DNA of 64,000 nucleotides, from assembly GCF_000003815.2 (NCBI RefSeq), contig NC_049982.1, positions 27,343,944 to 27,407,943 on the forward strand, written 5' to 3'. Shown piece after piece: positions 35,929 through 44,064 of this stretch; position 1 is the first letter of the stretch; every line of letters starts with the position of its first letter. Made by a program: the position numbers and the translations under genes. The DNA is from Branchiostoma floridae (Eukaryota > Chordata > Leptocardii > Amphioxiformes > Branchiostomatidae). The notes below the pieces were generated by a model. The model was not told the origin of the DNA. It ran no database searches and worked only from the letters and a program-made list of their open reading frames with translations.

Positions 35929-37344
35929 TTAACCGCAGTCAGTGGTGATGATCTCAGGAATCAACCTGTCCGATGATTTCATGGATTCCGGCATCCGCAA
36001 CTCTTCTTCTTCCATCTCCTCCAACTCCTCCCCCGTGTCTTCTTCCTCTTCCTCTGGCGGATCCTCCTCCGTGTTGTAGATGGCATCGAACCTGGTCACG
36101 ATGATGGGCACGGGGAGGGAGATGGTGAGGATGCCGGCTAGCGCTAAGAGTGAACCGATGAACTTGCCCAGTCCAGTGGTAGGGTACATATCGCCGTATC
36201 CCAACGTGACCATCGTAACAAGAGCCCACCAGAATCCGTCCGGGATGCTAGTGTACGCTGTACCGGGTACGTTGACTTCTACAAAGTACATCCCAGCAGC
36301 GAACAAGACTATGAGGATTGCCATGAAGAAAAGTAGCATCGCTATGTCGCCGGAACTGTTGGCAAGAGCTTGGCCGATGATTCTAAGTCCTCGGGAATAC
36401 CGGGACAGCTTGAAGACTCGGAGGGAGCGAATGACTCTCATGTACCGTAAGACTCTTGCGGCAGTAGCCACGTCTTGTACCTTTGACAGAACGATCGCAT
36501 TCACCACGACCGGTACTATGGAGAACAAGTCGAGGATCCCGAGTTTTGTTCGGACATAATGGAGTACATCCGGACTACTGAAGAGTCGCAGAGAGACTTC
36601 TATCGCAAAGAAGGCTGCAGAGAGAGCCTCTATGACAAAGAAGGGGTTTTTGAACCGCGTCTGTTCCGCAGTAAGGACGTTAGATAAATATGGGTTAGTT
36701 TCTGCACACACGGCTCCTGTTGACAAAAGAGTGAAGAACATACAGAGGTACGAGAATACCTTAGCTTTGAAGAACTCCTCAGGACTACCGTCCGTCATCT
36801 CCCAGATGTTTTTCTGCGTTTTATTCTGCGGAATCTTTCGTACTTTCCCCTTGACGAATCCCTCGTGAGCGCGAATTTCGGCGATGGATTCCGGATCGAT
36901 CTCGAAGAATTTCAGCTCGTCCGTGAACACGTCTAGCGGTACTTCAAACGGCCGCGTCAGCGTTCCGTGGGTCTGGTAGAAGGAGAGGATGGCCTCCGCG
37001 CTGGGGCGATGGCGGTCGAAGAAATATTCTCTCTTTACCGGGTCGTAATACTTCTGTCTCTTCTCCTTGTTACCCAGAAGAGTGTTCGGGTAGCGGTTGA
37101 GCGTGTCTAGTTGAGTTTCGATACGCAAGCCGCTGACATTAATGATGACTCTGTTCCTGTGGGCTAAGAGCAGTCTTTGTGGTAACCTTCGTCTAACCGA
37201 CGGCGACACGTCCCTCCAGCGGGGCGGCTGGCTGCGAAACCAGGCGGAATAATTCCGTCGGAGCGTCGTTGGCGTTAGCGGTACGTCTCCGTACGTACCC
37301 GGTACCCCCAGACCACCTCCTGCACCTGACCATATGGCCTCCAT
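35929..37344 (-). CDS. KCNA: Shaker-type voltage-gated potassium channel subunit, intronless
   Basis: This 471-residue plasma-membrane channel subunit forms tetramers. The T1 assembly domain is at residues 65-165, with RVIINVSGLRIETQLDTL and YFFDRHRPSAEAIL. It is of the Kv1 kind and has no Cys/His zinc motif. S1 lies near 194-212. S4 at 297-318 has regularly spaced Arg/Lys. The pore signature TLGYGD is at 380-385 and the S6 PVP hinge at 411-413. The C-terminus is a Glu-rich tail (425-449) and has no obvious PDZ-binding end. Kv1 channels usually have TVGYGD; TLGYGDMYP is more typical of Kv3, so this is a divergent member. The whole frame is one exon, as is common in Kv1 genes. Start: first ATG of the long frame. 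Confidence 0.93.
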   Translation of the reverse strand: MEAIWSGAGGGLGVPGTYGDVPLTPTTLRRNYSAWFRSQPPRWRDVSPSVRRRLPQRLLLAHRNRVIINVSGLRIETQLDTLNRYPNTLLGNKEKRQKYYDPVKREYFFDRHRPSAEAILSFYQTHGTLTRPFEVPLDVFTDELKFFEIDPESIAEIRAHEGFVKGKVRKIPQNKTQKNIWEMTDGSPEEFFKAKVFSYLCMFFTLLSTGAVCAETNPYLSNVLTAEQTRFKNPFFVIEALSAAFFAIEVSLRLFSSPDVLHYVRTKLGILDLFSIVPVVVNAIVLSKVQDVATAARVLRYMRVIRSLRVFKLSRYSRGLRIIGQALANSSGDIAMLLFFMAILIVLFAAGMYFVEVNVPGTAYTSIPDGFWWALVTMVTLGYGDMYPTTGLGKFIGSLLALAGILTISLPVPIIVTRFDAIYNTEEDPPEEEEEDTGEELEEMEEEELRMPESMKSSDRLIPEIITTDCG

Positions 37345-37807
37345 CTTGCCTGTGCTGTTCTCTCTACACAGTGACTATAGGGGAGCTAATTCGAGAACAG
37401 GATGCGTTAACGGTAATAAATATATCCGTAGCTATTTGACCGGGAGTTCGGCAAGGGTTCGGCTTTATTATCATTGCTATGCCGTCCTGTGTCCCAAAAG
37501 GACAACGGATCACTGCCGCAGAGTAACATGATATTCACGCAACGTTGAACAATGTGCGTGAACAGCAATAGATATACTGGGTGTTGGGTGTCGCAGTGCT
37601 CTATACAACAAAAACATGGCGAGGCTCTCGATGAACGACCGTGCAACGACCAAAATTATATTTGTGTGACCATATTCTATGATTATGATTATGATCATAA
37701 TTGGTATATAATGCTAGGTGTGTGATTCAAAAGAGAACAAAATTCCATCCTTTATTCTTTAAAATCCGTTGGACGATCTATGAAATCTTTGGTCAAGTAG
37801 GCTTAAG
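37345..37807. other. 5' region of the potassium channel gene
   Basis: No gene is seen. This is the presumptive promoter/5' UTR for the minus-strand channel gene; no TATA box is obvious near the start. Confidence 0.4.
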
Positions 37808-38037
37808 GTGGTATCTCACTGCACTTGGAGCACCGGTGCGGCACTGCGGGGTTCGAAGATGACTCAACGAATTTCATAGATTAAAAAACGTTTTGTGTAT
37901 TTTGTCGTCTTGTAAGTCATACTTTTATGTATTACGCAATATGTAAATTAAAAAAAAAAACGAAAATAACAAAACAGTGCCGCATTGAACGAACCCCGCA
38001 GTACTGCACCGGTGCCTCAATTGCAGTGAGATACCAC
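37808..38037. mobile_element. 230-bp MITE abutting the Polinton
   Basis: The imperfect inverted repeats begin GTGGTATCTCACTGCA and extend about 60 bp inward (to the block with GCACTGCGGGGTTCG), with an A-rich centre. Its right end falls exactly one base before the Polinton's first base. A 2-bp AG on both sides is the only possible target duplication seen. Confidence 0.7.
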
Positions 38038-38423
38038 AGTAGTATGTAGTCAGCACGCTGACTATCATTATTCAGGCGGTGCAAGGTGGTGCAGGTCAGA
38101 GGTCAACTATCATTTATTCAGGCATAGCAGGTCAGAGGTCAAATATGATTTATTCAGGTGGTGCAGGTCAGGGGTCAGATATTTTTTTTATTCAGGCGCA
38201 GTAGGTCAGGGGTCACATATGATTTATTCAGGAGCAGGTCAGAGGTTATGTTATGACGGCAAAATCTTGGGGAATAGGTAACTGTTGTTAGATCTGGTCA
38301 TCTGGTCGGGGTGAAATAGGGGTCAGGCCGACCTTTTGATAGACAACCTCCACCACTACAAATGAACCTCCCCCTCCCAAATCGTGAATGACATACCCTT
38401 ATTTGGCCTGGTTCTAAGTCTCT
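38038..38423. repeat. Polinton left terminal inverted repeat
   Basis: This is the inverse of 54128-54461. It contains about five imperfect copies of a 30-35-bp unit, typified by tgatttattcaggcg, followed by caggtcagaggtca. Both ends also share aaatgaacctccccctccc and ttatttggcctggttctaag. Confidence 0.92.
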
Positions 38424-38463
38424 AAGTCAATCAATCGGTTGAATCTGCTGAGGTCAGTCTTTA

Positions 38464-38951
38464 ATGGATGCACTGAAAGCACAAACAACAGACGTCTTTC
38501 GTCAGTTACTATATCACAAAGCCCCAGGCTTGTTTCCTCAACACGTGGCGTGCGTAAAAGTGATACAATGGGTGGATACGATCTCGGCGGACGAGGAATA
38601 TGGAAGGATTATTGACAGCTTCATGGACAACGTACCCAACGCGAGGGATGGGCTGAAAACGGTGCTCGAAAAAGTACTGCAAAGAGGAACGATTAAACTG
38701 GGGTCGACTCGTTACCGCAATGGCTTTTGGCCGTGGACGTATGTGTCAATTCGCACGAACGGTATGAAAGAAATACCGACGCCATCTCGACCGAGTTAGC
38801 AACATTGATTTGCGACTATGCGGGTAACTGGTTGTTACGCCAACGTGGATGGGACGGATGGCTTGACCGTCGGCGGCACGACAAATACCCGTCATTTGTG
38901 CAATGTCTCTGTTGGCTTCTCACTGCACACGTTTGCATCATCGTGACGTAG
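38464..38951 (+). pseudogene. Bcl-2-like apoptosis regulator, frame-broken
   Basis: Two overlapping frames, 38464-38799 and the 38727-38951 stretch, together look like one Bcl-2 family protein. The first has an N-terminal helical region and, at 38685-38702, a BH1-like start (RGTIKLG). The second has a clear BH2-like motif, GNWLLRQRGWDGWL, followed by a hydrophobic tail (CLCWLLTAHVCIIV) suited to a membrane anchor. The BH1 region between about 38700 and 38740 is split between reading frames, so the gene as given is broken by small indels, or was sequenced incorrectly. Bcl-2 homologues block or promote mitochondrial apoptosis. Its place next to the left repeat fits accessory viral cargo. The assignment rests on motif recognition only. 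Confidence 0.55.
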
Positions 38952-39043
38952 ATTTTGCAACTGAACACGCCCGAACATGCCCGAGCATGTTAAAACACGC
39001 CCACGAACGGTACGCTGGTTGGCCAGCGCTCGGTGTATGGCTG

Positions 39044-39106
39044 ATTTGCATGAGATGATGAGCTGCACGCTAATTGGTTGGGGCAGGGCAAGAGGTCCTC
39101 ATAAAG
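39044..39106 (+). promoter_or_regulatory. Promoter of the PC4-like gene (octamer, CCAAT, TATA-like)
   Basis: An inverted octamer, ATTTGCAT, is at 39044-39051, an inverted CCAAT box (ATTGG) at 39073-39077, and a TATA-like CATAAAG at 39100-39106. This is about 70 bases before the ATG at 39178. The same three elements precede the R2 gene. Confidence 0.55.
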
Positions 39107-39177
39107 GCAGACCCGCCGCGATCTAGCGCACCTACGGATCTCCGCCGCCTCGCTGACGACCAAGAACCCGACGAGCC

Positions 39178-39912
39178 ATGGACGACTCAGTGATTTATCC
39201 GCAAGATCTCCAATATTGGAGGACACTGCCCGCGTACACCGGGCTCTCTAAACCTCCACAGGCGGACGCAGCGACGCAGACATCCCCCCGTCACGACGGA
39301 GCCCGGACGCCGCCAACTGGAGACGTACCAGACACTTGGCCCGCGACCAAGCCAGCACCGACCGTTAAACGACCCCCGACATTGGAGGTTCTCAACGATG
39401 GAGTTGAAGCCAGGTTCTCTATTGGCGAAGACGTATTTGTTACAGTCGGTTGTTTCAAGGGGATGCCGCTAGTGAATGTGCGGAGGTTCTATCGACCTTG
39501 TCCCGGGAAAGACGTGTGGAAGCCCGGTAAACAAGGGCTGGCTCTAGCCCCAGAGCAATGGCTCGCTCTCAAACGCAACATGAGCAGCGTGTCGTCAGTT
39601 CTCCTGGCTTGCGGATTTTCAGCCAAGCACACATCATACAACGGGAACGGGAGCACGTTCCTACCCAGCCGATTCGACCTGGGAAACCAACGATATGCCG
39701 TCGTGGAGCTGTTCAGAGGGGAAGCGGTCGTGAGTCTACGAGAGTTTTTCAGACCGAAAGCGGATCAAGGCAAACTCCTCCCGAGCAAGAAAGGGCTCAA
39801 CCTATCAACCCAGCAGTGGGATGCCCTGGAGGAACAGGCAGACAAGATCGATGCCGTCCTGAAAACCGTCCTCGAGCAGAAATCGCTGACCAGCAAAGTT
39901 CTGAAAAAATAG
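39178..39912 (+). CDS. Protein with two PC4 (SUB1-type) ssDNA-binding domains
   Basis: This 244-residue protein has a Pro/Thr-rich, low-complexity N-terminus (20-70). Two PC4-like domains follow, at about 78-134 and 165-222. Each shows the family pattern: a beta strand, then FKGMPLVNVRRFYRP or FRGEAVVSLREFFRP, then a PGKQGLALAPEQW or SKKGLNLSTQQW turn-helix. PC4 binds single-stranded DNA as a dimer. A tandem pair could form an intramolecular dimer. A role in element replication or late transcription is inferred. A poly(A) signal, AATAAA, follows at 39935-39940. Confidence 0.85.
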   Translation: MDDSVIYPQDLQYWRTLPAYTGLSKPPQADAATQTSPRHDGARTPPTGDVPDTWPATKPAPTVKRPPTLEVLNDGVEARFSIGEDVFVTVGCFKGMPLVNVRRFYRPCPGKDVWKPGKQGLALAPEQWLALKRNMSSVSSVLLACGFSAKHTSYNGNGSTFLPSRFDLGNQRYAVVELFRGEAVVSLREFFRPKADQGKLLPSKKGLNLSTQQWDALEEQADKIDAVLKTVLEQKSLTSKVLKK

Positions 39913-39934
39913 CGAACCAGTGATTTGTCATGAA

Positions 39935-39940
39935 AATAAA
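39935..39940 (+). terminator. Poly(A) signal of the PC4-like gene
   Basis: AATAAA lies 23 bases after the stop codon at 39912. Confidence 0.6.
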
Positions 39941-40070
39941 CTTCCTGTGGTACAAACATGGGCAAAGATCTCATTGAAGTGTGTGTGTGTCATGTTAATG
40001 CTATAGTAGGTTCGTTCAATAAGCGTGTGTGTGTGAGAGAGAGGCGCATGTGCATAAAAGAGCTGCATCT

Positions 40071-40080
40071 GTATAAAAGG
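40071..40080 (+). promoter_or_regulatory. TATA box upstream of the integrase block
   Basis: GTATAAAAGG is a strong TATA box, with a second TATA-like CATAAAAG 20 bases earlier. It lies about 180 bases before the integrase ATG at 40256 and may drive the whole rightward structural block. Confidence 0.6.
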
Positions 40081-40255
40081 GCTAGCGTTCTAACTAAACA
40101 GTCAGTCTCAGAGTTGGAGAGGCACAAACAACACGCATGGGTTGTCTTCCCGACATCGCGTTCTTGGGCGAGCTCTTTTGTGAGATAGTGGACCGCGTTC
40201 ATTGCGCGTGCATGTGTATGGGGGGACGAATATTTATGTTCTTTCGTGGTTTGGG

Positions 40256-41437
40256 ATGGTTTCCAAGAACCCCGGAAGGAGGAGGAGAAGGAAGGCGGGA
40301 GGGGGAAGCAAGCCCTACCCCACCAATCCTGCCGAGGAATGGCACGACGTCCTCCACAGGGTTTACTACGACCCCAGACATCCTGCAGGGTACGGTGGAG
40401 TGGGACGGCTCCATCGAGCCGTGCGAGACAAGTACGGAGTCACCCGAAAACAAGTAGAAGCGTGGTTGCGTTCTCAAGACACCCACACCTTACACAAACC
40501 CATCAGACGACGTTTTCAAAGGAATCGAGTGATAACCGGAGGAATACACGACCAGTGGCAGGCTGATCTCGCCGATATGTCATCCCTCTCTCGGCATAAT
40601 GACGGGTATCGCTATCTCCTGACCTGCATAGACGTATTTTCTAAATACGCGTGGGTCGTTCCCATCAAAGACAAGACGGGCCCCACCTTGGCGAAAGCCT
40701 TCCAAACCATCCTAGCCGAGGACGACCAAAAACCCAGGTGTCTTCAAACGGATCAAGGTACGGAGTTTCTCAATCGACACGTCCAGTCTCTATTGAAGAA
40801 GGAAGGGATCAAATTCTTTACGACGTTTAGTGTGGAAACCAAAGCCAGTGTGGTGGAAAGGTTCAATCGTACGCTGAAGACGAGAATGTGGAAATATTTC
40901 ACCGCAAAGAACACGCACCGATACATCGACGTCCTGAGCGATCTGGTGTGGTCCTACAACCGCTCCTACCACCGCAGCATCAAAATGGCTCCCATCGAAG
41001 TGAACGACAAGAACGAGGGGCTCGTGTGGCATACCCTGTACGGAGAAGGTGACATCTCGAAACGCCGGAAAGGGAGAAAACAACCGACGTCGTTCAAATT
41101 TCGAGTCGGAGATTCGGTTCGAATCAGCAAATCTAAACTGCGCCTGGAAAAGGGCTATACGCCCAATTGGACCACAGAGATATTTGTCGTCTCCGAACAA
41201 ATTGCCCGCCGTCCTCCCGTTTATCGCGTGAAAGATTACGAAGGAGAAGTTTTGAGAGGGACGTTTTACGAAAAGGAGTTGCAGAAAGTTACGAAAAAAG
41301 ACGACGACGTCTATCAAGTAGAGGACATCCTGGACACGAGAAGGCGAGGCAAAAAGAAGGAGTTCTTTGTGAAATGGAAAGGATATCCCGCCAAGTTTAA
41401 TAGCTGGGTGAGAGAAGAGGACATGGTTCCCATATGA
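40256..41437 (+). CDS. Retrovirus-like integrase with C-terminal chromodomain
   Basis: This 393-residue protein inserts the linear element DNA into the host genome. A basic N-terminus (GRRRRRKAGGG) is followed by a Polinton-type N-terminal region (YYDPRHPAGYGGVGRLHRAV). The rve catalytic core carries Asp104 (WQADLADM), Asp166 (QTDQGTEF) and Glu201 (VVERFNRT), near DD35E spacing. After an SH3-like part comes a chromodomain at about 340-390 (YQVEDILDTRRRGKKKEFFV, then KWKGYP and SWVREEDM). That domain could target methylated histone tails. The start chosen is the first ATG in frame, MVSKNPG; the frame extends 18 codons upstream without ATG. The minor capsid gene follows 51 bases after the stop. 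Confidence 0.95.
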   Translation: MVSKNPGRRRRRKAGGGSKPYPTNPAEEWHDVLHRVYYDPRHPAGYGGVGRLHRAVRDKYGVTRKQVEAWLRSQDTHTLHKPIRRRFQRNRVITGGIHDQWQADLADMSSLSRHNDGYRYLLTCIDVFSKYAWVVPIKDKTGPTLAKAFQTILAEDDQKPRCLQTDQGTEFLNRHVQSLLKKEGIKFFTTFSVETKASVVERFNRTLKTRMWKYFTAKNTHRYIDVLSDLVWSYNRSYHRSIKMAPIEVNDKNEGLVWHTLYGEGDISKRRKGRKQPTSFKFRVGDSVRISKSKLRLEKGYTPNWTTEIFVVSEQIARRPPVYRVKDYEGEVLRGTFYEKELQKVTKKDDDVYQVEDILDTRRRGKKKEFFVKWKGYPAKFNSWVREEDMVPI

Positions 41438-41488
41438 TAAATACCGATGCACGTCCAGACATCGGGCATTGCTCAGACGCACCTCGCC

Positions 41489-42292
41489 ATGGCCAATTCG
41501 TTTTACGTCACTCTCCCCAGCGACGGAAGTATGGACGTCTTTCAAGAAAACACGGTCACGAATTATCGGACCAAACTGGCGCAGCCCGTAGAACTGTCGG
41601 GAGAGTGGGAGGTGGCTCTCGTTGAGATACAATATCCTCACAGCTGGCTGAACGTTCGGGAAGGCGAAAACACCTTGGTGTATTTCATGGTGGACGAAAA
41701 AGATGAAGGGAGTGGTCGGGAATACGAGATCGTCAAAATCTCCGCGGGGCACTACAAGGACGTTTTGCATCTCTTGAAAAGCCTGAACGAAGCCGCTTCC
41801 ATACGTTACCCTAGCCTCTTCAAGCAACACGACATGTTTGCTTATGACAGCATCACGAAAAGAGTGACCATGGTCCTGCCTCCCATGGCGCAAAATTCGA
41901 CGACAATGAAGACTTATCTGACGGGGCCATTGGCCGAAAAACTGGGATGGGGAGTAAAAGGCGCCATATACGGTAGCTGGGTACAGGCACCACGTCCAGC
42001 CGACCCTAACCTGGGCTTTCACTCCTTGTACGTGTACGGGGATGTTGTGCAGCATCGTCCGGTGGGCGGACAGAAGGTCCCTCTGCTGAGAATCGTCAAA
42101 ATCGAGGGACAAGACGGGGACATCGTTGATCACCCTATCCCCACGCCTCACTACATACCTCTGGCCAGGAAACGATTCGAAACGATTGAAATCGATATAA
42201 GGAACGACCTCGGCGAACCCGTGCCATTTGTGCAAGGGCGAGTGATCGTAACACTTCACTTCAGACAGAGGCGGTCTTCCTACTTTTCCTAG
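41489..42292 (+). CDS. Minor capsid protein (penton, single jelly-roll)
   Basis: This protein of 267 residues starts at ATG 41489 (MANSFYVTLPSDGSMDVF), chosen over the ATG at 41447 because the family N-terminus begins at MANSFYVTL. Its position between integrase and major capsid, the length, and beta-rich composition match the Polinton/adintovirus minor capsid protein, which forms pentameric vertices. Features include EVALVEIQYPHSW near the N-terminus and a basic FRQRRSSYF end. The next gene starts two bases after the stop (tag-at-atg). Confidence 0.85.
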   Translation: MANSFYVTLPSDGSMDVFQENTVTNYRTKLAQPVELSGEWEVALVEIQYPHSWLNVREGENTLVYFMVDEKDEGSGREYEIVKISAGHYKDVLHLLKSLNEAASIRYPSLFKQHDMFAYDSITKRVTMVLPPMAQNSTTMKTYLTGPLAEKLGWGVKGAIYGSWVQAPRPADPNLGFHSLYVYGDVVQHRPVGGQKVPLLRIVKIEGQDGDIVDHPIPTPHYIPLARKRFETIEIDIRNDLGEPVPFVQGRVIVTLHFRQRRSSYFS

Positions 42293-42294
42293 AT

Positions 42295-42714
42295 ATGACG
42301 GGACAGCGAGGAGGACAGTTGCCGGTGTATTACGGACGGTCTATGCAGCGTGGTTACGGGTTGGGAGGGATTTTTCGCGGTTTGCTCAGATCCGCCGTAC
42401 CTCTACTGAAACGAGGGGCCCAAAATGTGGGAAGACAGGCTCTAAGGAGCGGTATGGATTTAGCTCATGATGTCTTAAATGGTCAAGGGGTCAAACGCGC
42501 TGCCAAACGGAGAGCCGGCGAGTTTGGACAACGTCTGATGTCTGGGCAGAAAAGAGCCAGGGTGCGTGCACCGCCTGCACCGGTGGGGCAAAACAAAGGA
42601 CGAGGGGCGGGCAGGGGAAAGAAGCCATTAAAACGTGGAACGAGACCGCGTGCAGTCAGTCGCAAGAGAGTCGGTGCACAGCGCGGACGTACCTCTCCCG
42701 ATATCTTCAATTAG
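42295..42714 (+). CDS. Small basic protein, probable virion core/maturation substrate
   Basis: The 139 residues are Gly/Arg/Lys-rich. The N-terminal half has an amphipathic segment, GGIFRGLLRSAVPLL, and the C-terminal half is strongly basic (GKKPLKRGTRPRAVSRKR). At 61-65 is LNGQ-G, a match to the adenain cleavage pattern (M/I/L)xGx-G, separating the two halves. This resembles adenoviral minor core proteins in layout, but homology is not shown. The gene overlaps neither neighbour and is read in a frame different from the major capsid gene. Confidence 0.75.
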   Translation: MTGQRGGQLPVYYGRSMQRGYGLGGIFRGLLRSAVPLLKRGAQNVGRQALRSGMDLAHDVLNGQGVKRAAKRRAGEFGQRLMSGQKRARVRAPPAPVGQNKGRGAGRGKKPLKRGTRPRAVSRKRVGAQRGRTSPDIFN

Positions 42715-42730
42715 TCCCGATATAAACGAC

Positions 42731-44062
42731 ATGGCCCACATTCATCCCCTGTCGTGTTCCTGCACCAAATCAGAATTGGATCTGTTTGAAGTACCGCCAA
42801 CTCAGACGACCATAACGGACGGTAGATGGGTAGAGTATCATCCGGTGGCCAGTCTCGCCGAGTCTTCCCCGATAGAATTTGACATTCCTGGAGCGGGGGA
42901 GGAATTTACGGACCTTTCCCAGACGAAATTGTACGTGAAAGCCAAGATCGTTCTCCCTAACGGTAACGACCTGCCGGACAACGCCAAGGTAGGCCCGGTA
43001 AACCTGTGGCTTCAATCGCTCTTCTCGCAAGTCACGGTTACGGTCGCTGGCAAGGACATAACGGATTCCACTAATTGCTATCCATATCGTGCTTACCTGG
43101 AGACGCTGCTAAACTATGGGTCTGAAGCAAAGCAATCGCAGCTGACATCCGAACTTTTCTATCAAGACACGCCGGGACGACTTCACTTGGTCGACCCCTA
43201 CCCAACAGATCAGGGCGCAGTGGCAAACGAAGGATTGATGAAGCGTGCCAACATGACCCGCAACAGTCGCGAAGTGGACCTCATAGGACCCCTACACGTC
43301 GATCTGTTTCATCAAGATCGCTTTTTGCTCAGCAAAGTCGACGTTAAAATCAAGCTGCACCGATCGAAACATCAATTCTGTCTGATGTCGCCTGGGGATC
43401 AGTTCAAAATTGTCATCACGGAGGCCGCCGTCTTTCTGAGAAAGGTCAACCTGTTACCCACCTATCAGCTGTCCATCGAAAGTCAACTCAACAAGCAGAC
43501 GGCCAAGTATGCCCTTAAAAGGGTTCAGTTAAAACCTTTTACAATTCCCCGTGGTAACCATTCAGTGTCGAGCGACAATCTGTTCCTGGGACAGGTCCCC
43601 AAACGCGTGGCGATCGCTCTGGTGGACAACGCAGCCTTCCAGGGGTCGTTCGGTACCAACCCCTTTAACTTTCAACACTTTAACTTGAACTACATCAGTC
43701 TCTGCGTCAATGGGCAGGAGGTGCCTCACAAAGCGCTGACACCCAACTTTGCCGAGGGACAGTACATCAGATCCTACATGAACTTGTTTGGAACGACAGG
43801 CAAGCAAGGGCAAGACAGCGGGAACCAGATCGCGAGAAGTGACTACGACAAGGGATTCACGGTGTGGTGTTACGACCTAAGTCCAGACCTCTGCGGCCTC
43901 GGTGGGGACCACTTTAACATAATCAGACAGGGAAACCTTCGCCTGGAGCTTCATTTTGCACAGGCTTTAGATCAAACAGTGGTGGCGGTGGTCCTCGCTG
44001 AATTCGACAATCTCCTGGAGATTGACAGGCAGAGAAACATCAGCTTTGACTACAGCAACTAG
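42731..44062 (+). CDS. Major capsid protein (double jelly-roll)
   Basis: This 443-residue protein starts at ATG 42731 (MAHIHPLSCSCTKSELDLFE); the longer frame from 42635 runs over the previous gene and is disregarded. It has the Polinton major capsid features PIEFDIPGAGEEFTDLSQTK near the start, the NLWLQSLFSQVTVTVAGKDI block, and a C-terminal NLRLELHFAQAL. The double jelly-roll forms pseudo-hexameric trimers of an icosahedral capsid, by comparison with the PRD1/adenovirus lineage. The protease gene starts two bases after the stop (tag-ag-atg). Confidence 0.93.
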   Translation: MAHIHPLSCSCTKSELDLFEVPPTQTTITDGRWVEYHPVASLAESSPIEFDIPGAGEEFTDLSQTKLYVKAKIVLPNGNDLPDNAKVGPVNLWLQSLFSQVTVTVAGKDITDSTNCYPYRAYLETLLNYGSEAKQSQLTSELFYQDTPGRLHLVDPYPTDQGAVANEGLMKRANMTRNSREVDLIGPLHVDLFHQDRFLLSKVDVKIKLHRSKHQFCLMSPGDQFKIVITEAAVFLRKVNLLPTYQLSIESQLNKQTAKYALKRVQLKPFTIPRGNHSVSSDNLFLGQVPKRVAIALVDNAAFQGSFGTNPFNFQHFNLNYISLCVNGQEVPHKALTPNFAEGQYIRSYMNLFGTTGKQGQDSGNQIARSDYDKGFTVWCYDLSPDLCGLGGDHFNIIRQGNLRLELHFAQALDQTVVAVVLAEFDNLLEIDRQRNISFDYSN

Positions 44063-44064
44063 AG

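Noticed and set aside
40137-40457. 106-codon frame overlapping the integrase start
   Set aside because: It lies in another frame, becomes low-complexity, and shows no family features. It could at most be an upstream ORF after the TATA box.
40790-42259. 489-codon minus-strand open frame
   Set aside because: It is the antisense of the integrase and minor capsid genes, whose sense products show clear family motifs.
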